From: Bradyrhizobium lablabi
GTDB lineage: Bacteria > Pseudomonadota > Alphaproteobacteria > Rhizobiales > Xanthobacteraceae
Assembly: GCF_900141755.1 (NCBI RefSeq)
Contig: NZ_LT670844.1
Coordinates: forward strand, 7,784,501 to 7,848,500
Direction: 5' to 3'
DNA: 64,000 nucleotides
The position numbers and the translations under genes are program-made. Of the stretch, positions 24,325 to 31,587 are shown in pieces. Under the pieces are notes generated by a model. That model made no database searches and was not told the DNA's origin. It saw only the letters and a list, made by a program, of their open reading frames with translations. Position 1 is the first letter of the stretch, and each line of letters starts with the position of its first letter.

Positions 24325-24345
24325 GGGAGGGAGCTTTGGCCCGCT

Positions 24346-24633
24346 TCACGCCAGCGAGTCATAGAGGTCCTTCCAATCGGGATTTAGCGCCTCGATCAAA
24401 GCCAATTTCTTCGCGCGGCTGCCTGCCTTGATCTGCTTTTCTCGTGTGATCGCTTCGAGCACGGTTTCGTGGAGCTCGTACCAGACCAATACCTTGCAGC
24501 CGTATCTCGTGGAGAAACCCTTCACCAGCCCCTCACGGTGCTCGTACGCGCGTCGCGGCAGGTTGGCCGTGACCCCGGTGTAGAGGGTCCCGTGACGCCG
24601 GCTTGCCACGATGTAGACGCAGGGCTGTTTCAC
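24346..24633 (-). CDS. Single-domain GIY-YIG nuclease, copy 2
   Basis: 95 residues and the same domain plan as the copy at 23762: VYIVASRRHGTLYTGVT, LPRRAYEHR and EAITREKQIKAGSRAKKL are all kept. Changes such as S/A, K/R, M/V and E/D are conservative, which suggests selection on both copies or gene conversion. It lies between REP repeats 4 and 5 at the same distances as in copy 1 (21 and 36 bp). Confidence 0.9.
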   Translation of the reverse strand: MKQPCVYIVASRRHGTLYTGVTANLPRRAYEHREGLVKGFSTRYGCKVLVWYELHETVLEAITREKQIKAGSRAKKLALIEALNPDWKDLYDSLA

Positions 24634-24669
24634 CGGCTTTCCTCCAACCGTTTGGATGAAGTCTTACCA

Positions 24670-24756
24670 CGTCATTGCGAGGAGCACTTGCGACGAAGCA
24701 ATCCATCCTTTCTTTCCTGCGGCGGCAATGGATTGCTTCGCTTCGCTCGCAATGAC
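24670..24756. repeat. REP-like palindromic repeat 5
   Basis: CGTCATTGCGAGGAGC ... CGCTCGCAATGACG. It ends 31 bp before the recG stop and could also serve as a bidirectional hairpin between the converging units. Confidence 0.88.
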
Positions 24757-24787
24757 GGCGGAGGAGCGCAATGACGGGGAGGGAGCC

Positions 24788-26896
24788 TCACCCCGCCCCC
24801 AGCAACGGCAGCGCCTCGTCCCGCTCGAACAGATAGAGCAGGCAGCGCAATGCCTCGCCGCGTTCGCCTTCGAGCTTCGGATTGTCCTTCATGATGCGCA
24901 GCGCTTCGTCGCGGGCCTGGGTGATGAGCTGGCCGTGCACCTCGGAGCGCGCGATGCGATAGCCGGGCAGGCCGCTTTGCCGGATGCCGAGCACGTCGCC
25001 TTCGCCGCGCAGTCTTAGGTCCTCTTCGGCAATCCGAAAGCCGTCGGTGGTTTCCCGGATGACTTTCAGCCGCGCCTTGGACATGTCGTTGAGCGGCTCC
25101 TTGTAGAGCAGCAGACACGTCGAGGCTTCCGCGCCGCGCCCGATCCGGCCGCGCAGCTGGTGCAATTGCGCTAGCCCAAAGCGCTCGGCATTCTCGATCA
25201 CCATGATGGTTGCGGCGGGAACGTCGACGCCGACCTCGACCACGGTGGTCGCCACCAATAGCCCGATCTCGCCGGCGGCGAACTGCGCCATCACGCGATC
25301 CTTCTCGGCGCCGCGCATCTGGCCGTGCACGAGACCGACGCGGTCCCCAAAGCGCTCCTGCAGGCTCTCAAAGCGCTGCGTCGCATTGGTGAGGTGTTCG
25401 ATCCCCTCGGCTTCGGATTCCTCGACCAGCGGACAGATCCAGTAAACCCGCTTGCCGGCGGACAGCGCGCGGCCGACGCCATCGATCACTTCGTTGAGCC
25501 GGCTGTTCGGCATCGCGCGGGTATCGATCGGCTGCCGTCCCGCCGGTTTTTCGCGCAGCTCCGAAACGTCCATGTCGCCGAAGTAAGTCAGCACCAGCGT
25601 GCGCGGGATCGGCGTCGCGCTCAGCACCAGCACGTCGACGGCTTCGCCTTTTGCCGTCAGCGCCAAGCGCTCGCGCACGCCAAAGCGATGCTGTTCGTCG
25701 ACGACTGCGAGCGCCAGCGCCTTGAACACCACGTCGTCCTGGATCAGGGCGTGGGTGCCGACCAGGAGATCGATCTCGCCGGCTTCGAGGCGCGCCAAAA
25801 TATCGCGCCGCTCCCTGCCCTTTTCTCGCCCGGTGAGGATGGCGATCCGCAGGCCCGCGCGTTCGGCCAGCGGCGCAATGGTCTTGATGTGCTGGCGCGC
25901 CAAAATTTCGGTCGGCGCCATCAGCGCGGCCTGCTTGCCGACTTCGGTGACGGCAGCGGCTGCCAACAGCGCCACCACGGTCTTGCCCGAACCGACGTCG
26001 CCCTGCAAAAGCCGCAACATGCGGATCGGTTGACGCAGATCGTCCGCGATCGCGGCGGTGGCCTGGCGTTGCGAAGCCGTCAGCGCATAGGGCAGGGCGT
26101 CGATGATCTTGCTGCGGAGATGACCGTCGCCGGCATGGCGGTCGCCCGCGGGCCTTCGCAACTGCGCGCGCACCAGCGCCAGTGCTAATTGGCCGGCCAG
26201 CAACTCGTCGAAGGCGAGCCGCGACCAGAACGGACCGTCGGGCAGGATGTCCGTCAATTCGACCGGCACGTGCACCCGCTGCAGCGCTTCGGCGACCTTT
26301 GGAAACTTGCAGCGGCGGATCACTGCCGGGCTGATCCATTCCGGAAGCTCGGGGAGTTTTTGCAACGCCTGCGCCACCGCGCGCCGCACTGAGCCCACCG
26401 CCAGGCCTTCGGTCAGCGGGTAAACCGGATCGATGCCCGACAGTTTTGCAAAGCCGGCTTCATCGACGACGCGGTCGGGATGGGTGATCTGCAGCATGCC
26501 GTCGTAGATCTGCGCCGTGCCGGAGACGTAACGCTTGGAGCCGACCGGTAGCAGTTTTTCGACATAGCCCGGCTGGGCGCGGAAATAAGTCAGCACCACG
26601 TCGCCGGTCTCGTCGCTGACATAGACCAGATGCGGCGCGCGCGGGTTGCGCGGCGGCGTCGGCCGATGCCGGTCGACGGTCACTTCGATCGTCACCACGG
26701 TTCCAGGCACGATCTCGCGGACCTTTGGGCGCGCGCGGCGATCGATCACGCTCGCCGGCAGATGGAATAGCAAATCCACCAGCCGCGGCGTGTCGTCCCG
26801 GCCGAGCAGATAGCGGAACAATTTGTCCTGCTTCGGCCCGACGCCGGCAAGGCTCGTGACCGGCGCAAACAGTGGATTGAGCAGAGCAGGGCGCAT
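24788..26896 (-). CDS. recG: ATP-dependent DNA helicase RecG
   Basis: 702 residues. An N-terminal wedge domain (MRPALLNPLFAPVTSLAGVG; OB-fold about 60-170) is followed by a superfamily 2 helicase core. Walker A GDVGSGKT is near residue 295, the DEQH box in VVDEQHRFGVRERLAL, and SATPIPRTL in motif III. Motif VI is in QLHQLRGRIGRG. The C-terminus has LRGEGDVLGIRQSGLPGYRI, specific to RecG. It remodels stalled forks and Holliday junctions. The ATG at 26896 is preferred over an alternative two codons upstream. Confidence 0.97.
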   Translation of the reverse strand: MRPALLNPLFAPVTSLAGVGPKQDKLFRYLLGRDDTPRLVDLLFHLPASVIDRRARPKVREIVPGTVVTIEVTVDRHRPTPPRNPRAPHLVYVSDETGDVVLTYFRAQPGYVEKLLPVGSKRYVSGTAQIYDGMLQITHPDRVVDEAGFAKLSGIDPVYPLTEGLAVGSVRRAVAQALQKLPELPEWISPAVIRRCKFPKVAEALQRVHVPVELTDILPDGPFWSRLAFDELLAGQLALALVRAQLRRPAGDRHAGDGHLRSKIIDALPYALTASQRQATAAIADDLRQPIRMLRLLQGDVGSGKTVVALLAAAAVTEVGKQAALMAPTEILARQHIKTIAPLAERAGLRIAILTGREKGRERRDILARLEAGEIDLLVGTHALIQDDVVFKALALAVVDEQHRFGVRERLALTAKGEAVDVLVLSATPIPRTLVLTYFGDMDVSELREKPAGRQPIDTRAMPNSRLNEVIDGVGRALSAGKRVYWICPLVEESEAEGIEHLTNATQRFESLQERFGDRVGLVHGQMRGAEKDRVMAQFAAGEIGLLVATTVVEVGVDVPAATIMVIENAERFGLAQLHQLRGRIGRGAEASTCLLLYKEPLNDMSKARLKVIRETTDGFRIAEEDLRLRGEGDVLGIRQSGLPGYRIARSEVHGQLITQARDEALRIMKDNPKLEGERGEALRCLLYLFERDEALPLLGAG

Positions 26897-27060
26897 CACC
26901 AAAGCCTAAGACCGTTCATGCTCGTCATGCCCGGCTTTATGCCGCGCATCCACGGCTTTTTTTCCAAAGAAAGCCAAGCCCGTTGGATGAATTGAGCCGA
27001 CGCGTCCGCCATCCAGCCATTTTTCTTGATTTGGTTGCTTCAGTCTGATAACCATCGGAT

Positions 27061-27418
27061 GTGACGGAGCCGCGCGACCCTTCCCTGGATGTGCTGCTCG
27101 ACCTTGATGGGCAGGTGCTCGTTGTCGATCCGGAAGGCGGCCACTGGGTCCGCTTCGTCGTGACGCAGGTGCCGGCGTCGGTGGAGAAGCCGCACGGCCT
27201 GGACTATTCGCTGACGCTGCACGGGCCGAATGGCGAGCGACTGGTAGGCTTCGACAACGCCCATCCGGTGGCGCGTCAGAAGCGCGGAGAGGCGCAAGAC
27301 CATCGACATCGTCTAACGGACAATCAAGGCTTACGACTATCGGGACGCGGCGACGCTATTGCGCGATTTCTGGACCTTGGTGGACACCGTGTTGCGCGAG
27401 AAGGGAGTAATGCCATGA
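27061..27418 (+). pseudogene. TumE-type toxin (DUF6516), frameshifted
   Basis: From GTG 27061 the frame reads DPSLDVLLDLDGQVLVVDPE and GHWVRFVVTQVPASVEKPHG, then ERLVGFDNAHPV, characteristic of the TumE/DUF6516 toxin family. After DHRHRL (about 27315) the true continuation IKAYDYRDAATLLRDFW and VDTVLREKGVMP lies in another frame and stops at 27416-27418. One extra A at 27315-27316 explains the shift. The shifted frame runs in phase into the antitoxin gene without a stop, so an uninterrupted 243-residue fusion is encoded. The normal toxin C-terminus is lost unless ribosomes slip. Confidence 0.75.
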
Positions 27419-27792
27419 CGACTCTGAAAGTGGGTATCGCTACCTATGGGGAGATGAAAGCCCGCACGATGGCGGTCGCACGCGGCGAGCGGCGCATTGC
27501 GCCCGGCGAACCAAAGGTGTGGTTTACCTCGACCGAATCCTTCGCCAAAGTTCTCTCGGCGGGCAATCGCGACCTCTTAAGGGTGATCGCGGAACAGGCG
27601 CCGGCCTCGATCGATGAACTGTCGCGGATCACCGGCAAGGCGAAGTCGAACCTCTCGCGGACGTTGAAGACGATGGCGGGCTACGGGTTGGTGCGGCTGG
27701 AACGTGGCGAGCGGGGACGGATCACGCCCAAGGTCACACATGACCGGGTCGAACTCGACCTGCCGCTTACTCGGCCGCGGAAGGCGGGATAA
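27415..27792 (+). CDS. HVO_A0114-like winged-helix antitoxin of the TumE pair
   Basis: 125 residues from ATG 27415, whose ATGA overlaps the ancestral toxin stop. N-terminal segment TTLKVGIATYGEMKARTMAV; then a winged HTH (about 50-110): LLRVIAEQAPASIDELSRIT, KAKSNLSRTLKTMAGYGLVR and a wing ERGERGRITPK. It should bind the operon promoter and neutralise TumE. Because of the upstream frameshift, the same frame is also read as the C-terminal half of a fusion with the broken toxin. Confidence 0.8.
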   Translation: MTTLKVGIATYGEMKARTMAVARGERRIAPGEPKVWFTSTESFAKVLSAGNRDLLRVIAEQAPASIDELSRITGKAKSNLSRTLKTMAGYGLVRLERGERGRITPKVTHDRVELDLPLTRPRKAG

Positions 27793-27905
27793 AGTCACAG
27801 CTCTAGCTGGGGGATGGAGCCGCCCCGTCCTCGGTAGCTCCAAGAGCACAGGCCGTTAGTTGCTGATGATGATGCCTAAGCGGACTGGGTCATGGAGCCA
27901 AGGAT

Positions 27906-28427
27906 ATGGATGATGTCGAGATCGTCAACTATGATCCGCGCTGGCCGGTATTGTTCGACGAAGAGGCCAAACGATTGCGGGCAGTACTCGATCCGTCTCT
28001 AATAGTGGGACTCGAGCATTTCGGAAGCACGGCTGTTCCCGGCTTATCGGCCAAGCCCATCATAGATATACTGATTGCGGTCCAATCATTGGCGGACGCG
28101 CAAGCCACTTTTGTCGAAGCCCTTCGAAATCTTGATTATGTCTATTGGGCCGATAATCCGAAGAAGGATCGAATGTTCTTCGTTAAAGGCATGCCCCCCT
28201 TCGGATCAAGGCGCTCCCACCATGTTCATGTGACGGAGCCGCATGGAGAGATGTGGCAGCGGTTGGCGTTCAGGGACTATTTGCGCGCTCATCCAGAGGA
28301 AGCTACGACTTACGAGCGGCTCAAGAGACGACTTGCCGCCGAACATCAGACGGATCGCGAGGCTTATACCGACGCCAAATCTGCCTACGTCGAAACTGTG
28401 ATGCGGAAAGCAATCAAGCGAGCGTAG
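27906..28427 (+). CDS. GrpB family (UPF0157) nucleotidyltransferase-like protein
   Basis: 173 residues covering one domain. The signature HFGSTAVPGLSAKPIID (about residues 38-54) contains the GS and D-x-D-like positions of the nucleotidyltransferase fold. HHVHVTEPHGEMWQRLAFRD and TYERLKRRLAAEHQTDREAY follow, as typical. The biochemical role is not established for most members. It sits in the accessory interval between recG and sdhE. Confidence 0.88.
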   Translation: MDDVEIVNYDPRWPVLFDEEAKRLRAVLDPSLIVGLEHFGSTAVPGLSAKPIIDILIAVQSLADAQATFVEALRNLDYVYWADNPKKDRMFFVKGMPPFGSRRSHHVHVTEPHGEMWQRLAFRDYLRAHPEEATTYERLKRRLAAEHQTDREAYTDAKSAYVETVMRKAIKRA

Positions 28428-28564
28428 CCCAGATGAGCCCGTAGGGCGCAATGGCGTAGCGTGTTGCGTCGGCGCGCTATTACGGAGGCCAGCTCGCTAC
28501 GCCCAGGGCAGTGTATCGTTATCGCTCCCTCGACAGACCGAGTTGCCGGAACTAGCTTTACGCG

Positions 28565-28855
28565 ATGAACATTGTTCGCCGTACCGTGGAAATCGATGCC
28601 AGCACCGACGCACGCCTGACCGAAATGGCGGCTGAGCGCGGGCAGGATGTCGCGGCCGTTCTCGCCGAGGCTGTGGCGCTGCTCGATTCGGTTGTCGATC
28701 TGGCGGGTCCGGATTTCGCAGAGGACCGGCGTCGGCTCGACGAATTCCTCAACAGCCGCACGGCGGCTCCGCTGAACAGTGTCAAGGTATGGGTCGCGAG
28801 CTGGGATACAGACGAAGAAACTGCCCCGTCCATCCCCAGACAAGATTCCGAGTAG
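28565..28855 (+). CDS. Antitoxin-like ribbon-helix-helix protein without partner
   Basis: 96 residues. The N-terminus (RRTVEIDASTDARLTEMAAE) looks like a ribbon-helix-helix DNA-binding region. An antitoxin-style stretch EDRRRLDEFLNSRTAAPLNS follows, as in CopG/ParD-type proteins that precede ParE/RelE toxins. No toxin frame follows; the next 220 bp hold no gene. It is either an orphan antitoxin or the survivor of a broken toxin-antitoxin pair. Confidence 0.6.
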   Translation: MNIVRRTVEIDASTDARLTEMAAERGQDVAAVLAEAVALLDSVVDLAGPDFAEDRRRLDEFLNSRTAAPLNSVKVWVASWDTDEETAPSIPRQDSE

Positions 28856-29077
28856 TCGGCGGACGTCCGCTTTGGTGCGCATTCCGGACTCAAGTCGGAC
28901 GTCGAGTCAGGTCCGAAAAGTGCCCCAACAACGGACTTGTGCGCTGCAGCGCCGTTGCGGCAAAATGGAAGCGGCGCCGAGCCGGTCGGGCGCGTGAAAG
29001 ACGTTGAGTTACTGAGAGCGCGCATAGTCAGTTGCATCAAGCCGGCAGGAACGACACGAGCTCAATCGAGAGTTCTG

Positions 29078-30334
29078 ATGATGCCGCAGAATTCATCTGA
29101 GAGTGCCGGGCGGGTGCGGTGGATTTCTTCGGTTTGCCAACGCCTTGTTGCGCAAGCAGGCCGCATTGGCGCCGCTCCAACCGATACCACCGAACGAGCG
29201 CTCCAAAAACGCCTTATCGTTTCGCTTTCGGTCGGACTCTTGCCTTTGACATTTCTGTGGAGCGTAATCTACTTCGCCGCTGGCGCACCGCTCTCTGCCG
29301 CCATCCCGGGCTTGTATACGATCATCGCCCCGATCAATACAGCAGTCTTTGCGTGGACTCGAAATCTCGTTGTCTACCGCTTCATCCAGCTTCTAATATT
29401 TCTGATCCTTCCATGGCTACTGATGATGAGCCTCGGCGGATTCAAGAACTCGAGCGTGGTGATCATATGGGCTGCATTGTGCCCGCTCGCAGCACTTCTG
29501 CTCGAGGACTTGCGCCAAACAGTGTTTTGGGTCCTTGGGTTCGTCTCCCTTCTGATCGTGAGCGCGATCCTGCAGCCCTATCTGGTTCCCGTCGGCTTGT
29601 CCGAAACGTTCGTGACCTGGTTTTTCGTGCTCAATGTCGGCGCGGTGATCGCAATAGCCTTCACGCTCCTCTACTACTTCGTCGTTCAGCGGAACTTCTT
29701 TCAGGAACGTTCCGAGATGCTGCTGCTCAATATCCTGCCAAAGGAAATCTCGGAGGCGCTCAAAGCCAAACAGCAACCGATCGCGGCTCAATATCAGGAT
29801 GCAAGCATCCTGTTTGCCGATGTCGTGGAATTCACGCCCATGGCGGCGACTATGACGCCAATGCGCTTGGTCGATCTTCTCAACGAAGTCTTTCAATGTT
29901 TCGACGATCTGGTTGAGAAATACGATCTTGAGAAGATCAAGACGATCGGCGACTGCTACATGGTTGCTGCCGGGGTACCGCGATCATGCCCCGATCACGC
30001 CAGGGTGATCGTGAATTTAGCCCTCGATATGCGGGCGGCGGTAACCGAACGCAAGTTCGGCGATCGGGAGCTCGCGTTTCGCATCGGTATCAATTCCGGT
30101 CCGGTGGTGGCCGGCGTCATCGGCCGCAAGAAATTTATCTATGACCTCTGGGGTGATGCTGTGAACATCGCAAGTCGTATGGAATCGCAGGGACAAAGTC
30201 AGTCCATCCAAATCACTCGCAATACCTTTCGATTGATCAAGGATGAATTCGTCTGCGAGGCCAAGGGTACAATCAAAGTGAAGGGGGGCGATCAACTGGA
30301 GGTCTGGCACGTGCTAGGAAGGAAGGCCACCTAA
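29078..30334 (+). CDS. Membrane class III adenylate cyclase
   Basis: 418 residues from ATG 29078. Six membrane helices occupy about 50-205 (LIVSLSVGLLPLTFLWSVIY, LLIFLILPWLLMMSLGG, VVIIWAALCPLAALLL and others). A class III cyclase domain fills about 235-410. FADVVEFTPM carries the first metal Asp; KIKTIGDCYMVAAG supplies the adenine-type Lys; YDLWGDAVNIASRME carries the adenine-selecting Asp and transition-state Asn/Arg. All residues for ATP cyclisation are present, so it should make cAMP at the inner membrane face. Rhizobia carry many such cyclases. No partner gene adjoins. Confidence 0.92.
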   Translation: MMPQNSSESAGRVRWISSVCQRLVAQAGRIGAAPTDTTERALQKRLIVSLSVGLLPLTFLWSVIYFAAGAPLSAAIPGLYTIIAPINTAVFAWTRNLVVYRFIQLLIFLILPWLLMMSLGGFKNSSVVIIWAALCPLAALLLEDLRQTVFWVLGFVSLLIVSAILQPYLVPVGLSETFVTWFFVLNVGAVIAIAFTLLYYFVVQRNFFQERSEMLLLNILPKEISEALKAKQQPIAAQYQDASILFADVVEFTPMAATMTPMRLVDLLNEVFQCFDDLVEKYDLEKIKTIGDCYMVAAGVPRSCPDHARVIVNLALDMRAAVTERKFGDRELAFRIGINSGPVVAGVIGRKKFIYDLWGDAVNIASRMESQGQSQSIQITRNTFRLIKDEFVCEAKGTIKVKGGDQLEVWHVLGRKAT

Positions 30335-30905
30335 GCGTTCCAACACTGGCCGACTTCCGAGTTGGGTCAAACTGAGAAAAACTCAGTGCGAGCAGATGCA
30401 TTCCGGGTTGCCCGCTGATAGCGGACATTGCTCGATGCAGGGCACTTCGCATTTGTGACAACAAGAGACTCGTCGACCGCGTGTGCCCCCCATAAGGACC
30501 ACGCATTTTACAATCCTTAAATACTAGCGCTTTTCGAACCGGCGGCGAGCGGGAAACGGCAAACATCGCTTCGAATGTTGGCTCAGGCCGCCGTCCGTTC
30601 AGGCTCATTCACGACCGGATGGCAACATGTGGTGCGAAGCAGGCCCGGAGCCGGACATCGGGCGGCGACGCCATTTCGCATCAACGGTAATCTGGCAATT
30701 TTCGGATTTTCAGAAATATCGCTTGCCGCCTGACCCAAATCAGTTGTATATGCCTGCCGTCCCGCCTCCTTTCGAGGGGCGTTTCGCGATCGTCACGGAC
30801 GTCGGCGGCGGGATGCGGTGGACGCGGCGGCGCTTTTGACGAACAGCGCCTAAGCGGACGGAGAAGGCGTGTGGTCCTGACGCCCCGACGCTGGCGTCAA
30901 GTTCT
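30335..30905. other. Intergenic stretch without a clear gene
   Basis: No frame with convincing coding character. A 70-residue frame at 30627-30839 ends in a GGGMRWTRRR motif that I associate with repetitive DNA of this group rather than with a protein. The repetitive character continues into the structured element at 30906. Confidence 0.45.
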
Positions 30906-31116
30906 TGAGAAGCAAGCTTCTCAGGGGCGACGGTGGCAAGAAAGCCCGGTCGCCGGGGAGAGCGCGCAGGAAACCGTTAAAACCATTGCGCGGGGAAGGC
31001 CGGGTGATTCCGGTGTGACCTGACTAACGCGTGTGCGTTCTACCACTACCATTGCACACGCGGCTATCGGGCGCATCGGGCGCCCGGCTTTCCCTGCGCC
31101 CTCTCATTCAGAGGGC
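30906..31116 (+). ncRNA. Candidate structured RNA element, multi-stem
   Basis: Five nested or serial stems can be drawn. (1) TGAGAAGC/GCTTCTCA, 30906-30923. (2) GGCGAC/GTCGCC, 30926-30954. (3) A 17-bp closing helix GCGCGGGGAAGGCCGGG (30988-31004) with CCCGGCTTTCCCTGCGC (31083-31099), where two positions are G-U wobbles. (4) CGCGTGTGC/GCACACGCG inside it (31028-31062). (5) GCCCTCT/AGAGGGC at the 3' end (31098-31116). Wobble pairs in the long helix argue for selection at RNA level on this strand. It lies 180 bp before sdhE. I recall similar sequence recurring in Bradyrhizobium genomes, unverified here. Confidence 0.5.
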
Positions 31117-31299
31117 GGGAAAATTCCAGCAAATCTCGCGCAAAACATGCGGCGAGATCGCGAAGCTGTGTCCGGGGACGGTACCCATGCAACATCGCCG
31201 ATAATTCGCGCCAGAGAGGTGCTGACATCCGCTCTCCTCATCGCTATATCAACCCCGCCCGGCACGTCCGGGCTTTTGGCGTTTGGACGGAATGGGACA

Positions 31300-31587
31300 A
31301 TGACGGGATCGACACGATCGAGCGGCGGCCTTGATGACCGCCGCAAGCGGCTATTGTTTCGCTGCTGGCATCGCGGCACCCGCGAAATGGACCTGATTCT
31401 CGGCCGTTTTGCCGACGCCGAGATCGCAAGCCTCAGGGATGACGAACTGGCGCAGCTCGAGCGCCTGATCGAGGTGCCCGACCCCGATCTTTATGCCGCG
31501 TTGACCGATGGCAAGGCGCTCGCAGGCGAATATGCCAGCGCTCTTTTTGACCGCATCAAGTCGTTTCGCGTGGACCACGAGGCATGA
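31300..31587 (+). CDS. sdhE: Succinate dehydrogenase flavinylation factor SdhE
   Basis: 95 residues from ATG 31300, with GGGA just upstream. It carries the family signature RRKRLLFRCWHRGTREMDLI, including the RGxxE motif that contacts SdhA, and a C-terminal YAALTDGKALAGEYASALFD helix. It helps attach FAD covalently to SdhA in the cytoplasm. It overlaps the mfd start by 4 bp (ATGA), an arrangement I recall from related alphaproteobacteria. A long upstream extension is rejected because it runs through the structured element. Confidence 0.92.
   Translation: MTGSTRSSGGLDDRRKRLLFRCWHRGTREMDLILGRFADAEIASLRDDELAQLERLIEVPDPDLYAALTDGKALAGEYASALFDRIKSFRVDHEA

Noticed and set aside
23652..24756. CRISPR array
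   Set aside because: The repeats are palindromic, of unequal spacing, enclose genes and have no short unique spacers; no cas genes are present.
27061..27792. A genuine 243-residue single-function protein
   Set aside because: The middle 30 residues fit no family, while another frame restores the toxin C-terminus; the fusion is best explained by a one-base insertion.
28856..29077. ParE/RelE toxin after the antitoxin-like gene
   Set aside because: No frame in this stretch shows a toxin motif or adequate length.
30627..30839. 70-residue plus-strand protein
   Set aside because: Composition looks non-coding and the DNA appears to be part of a dispersed repeat; no ribosome-binding site.
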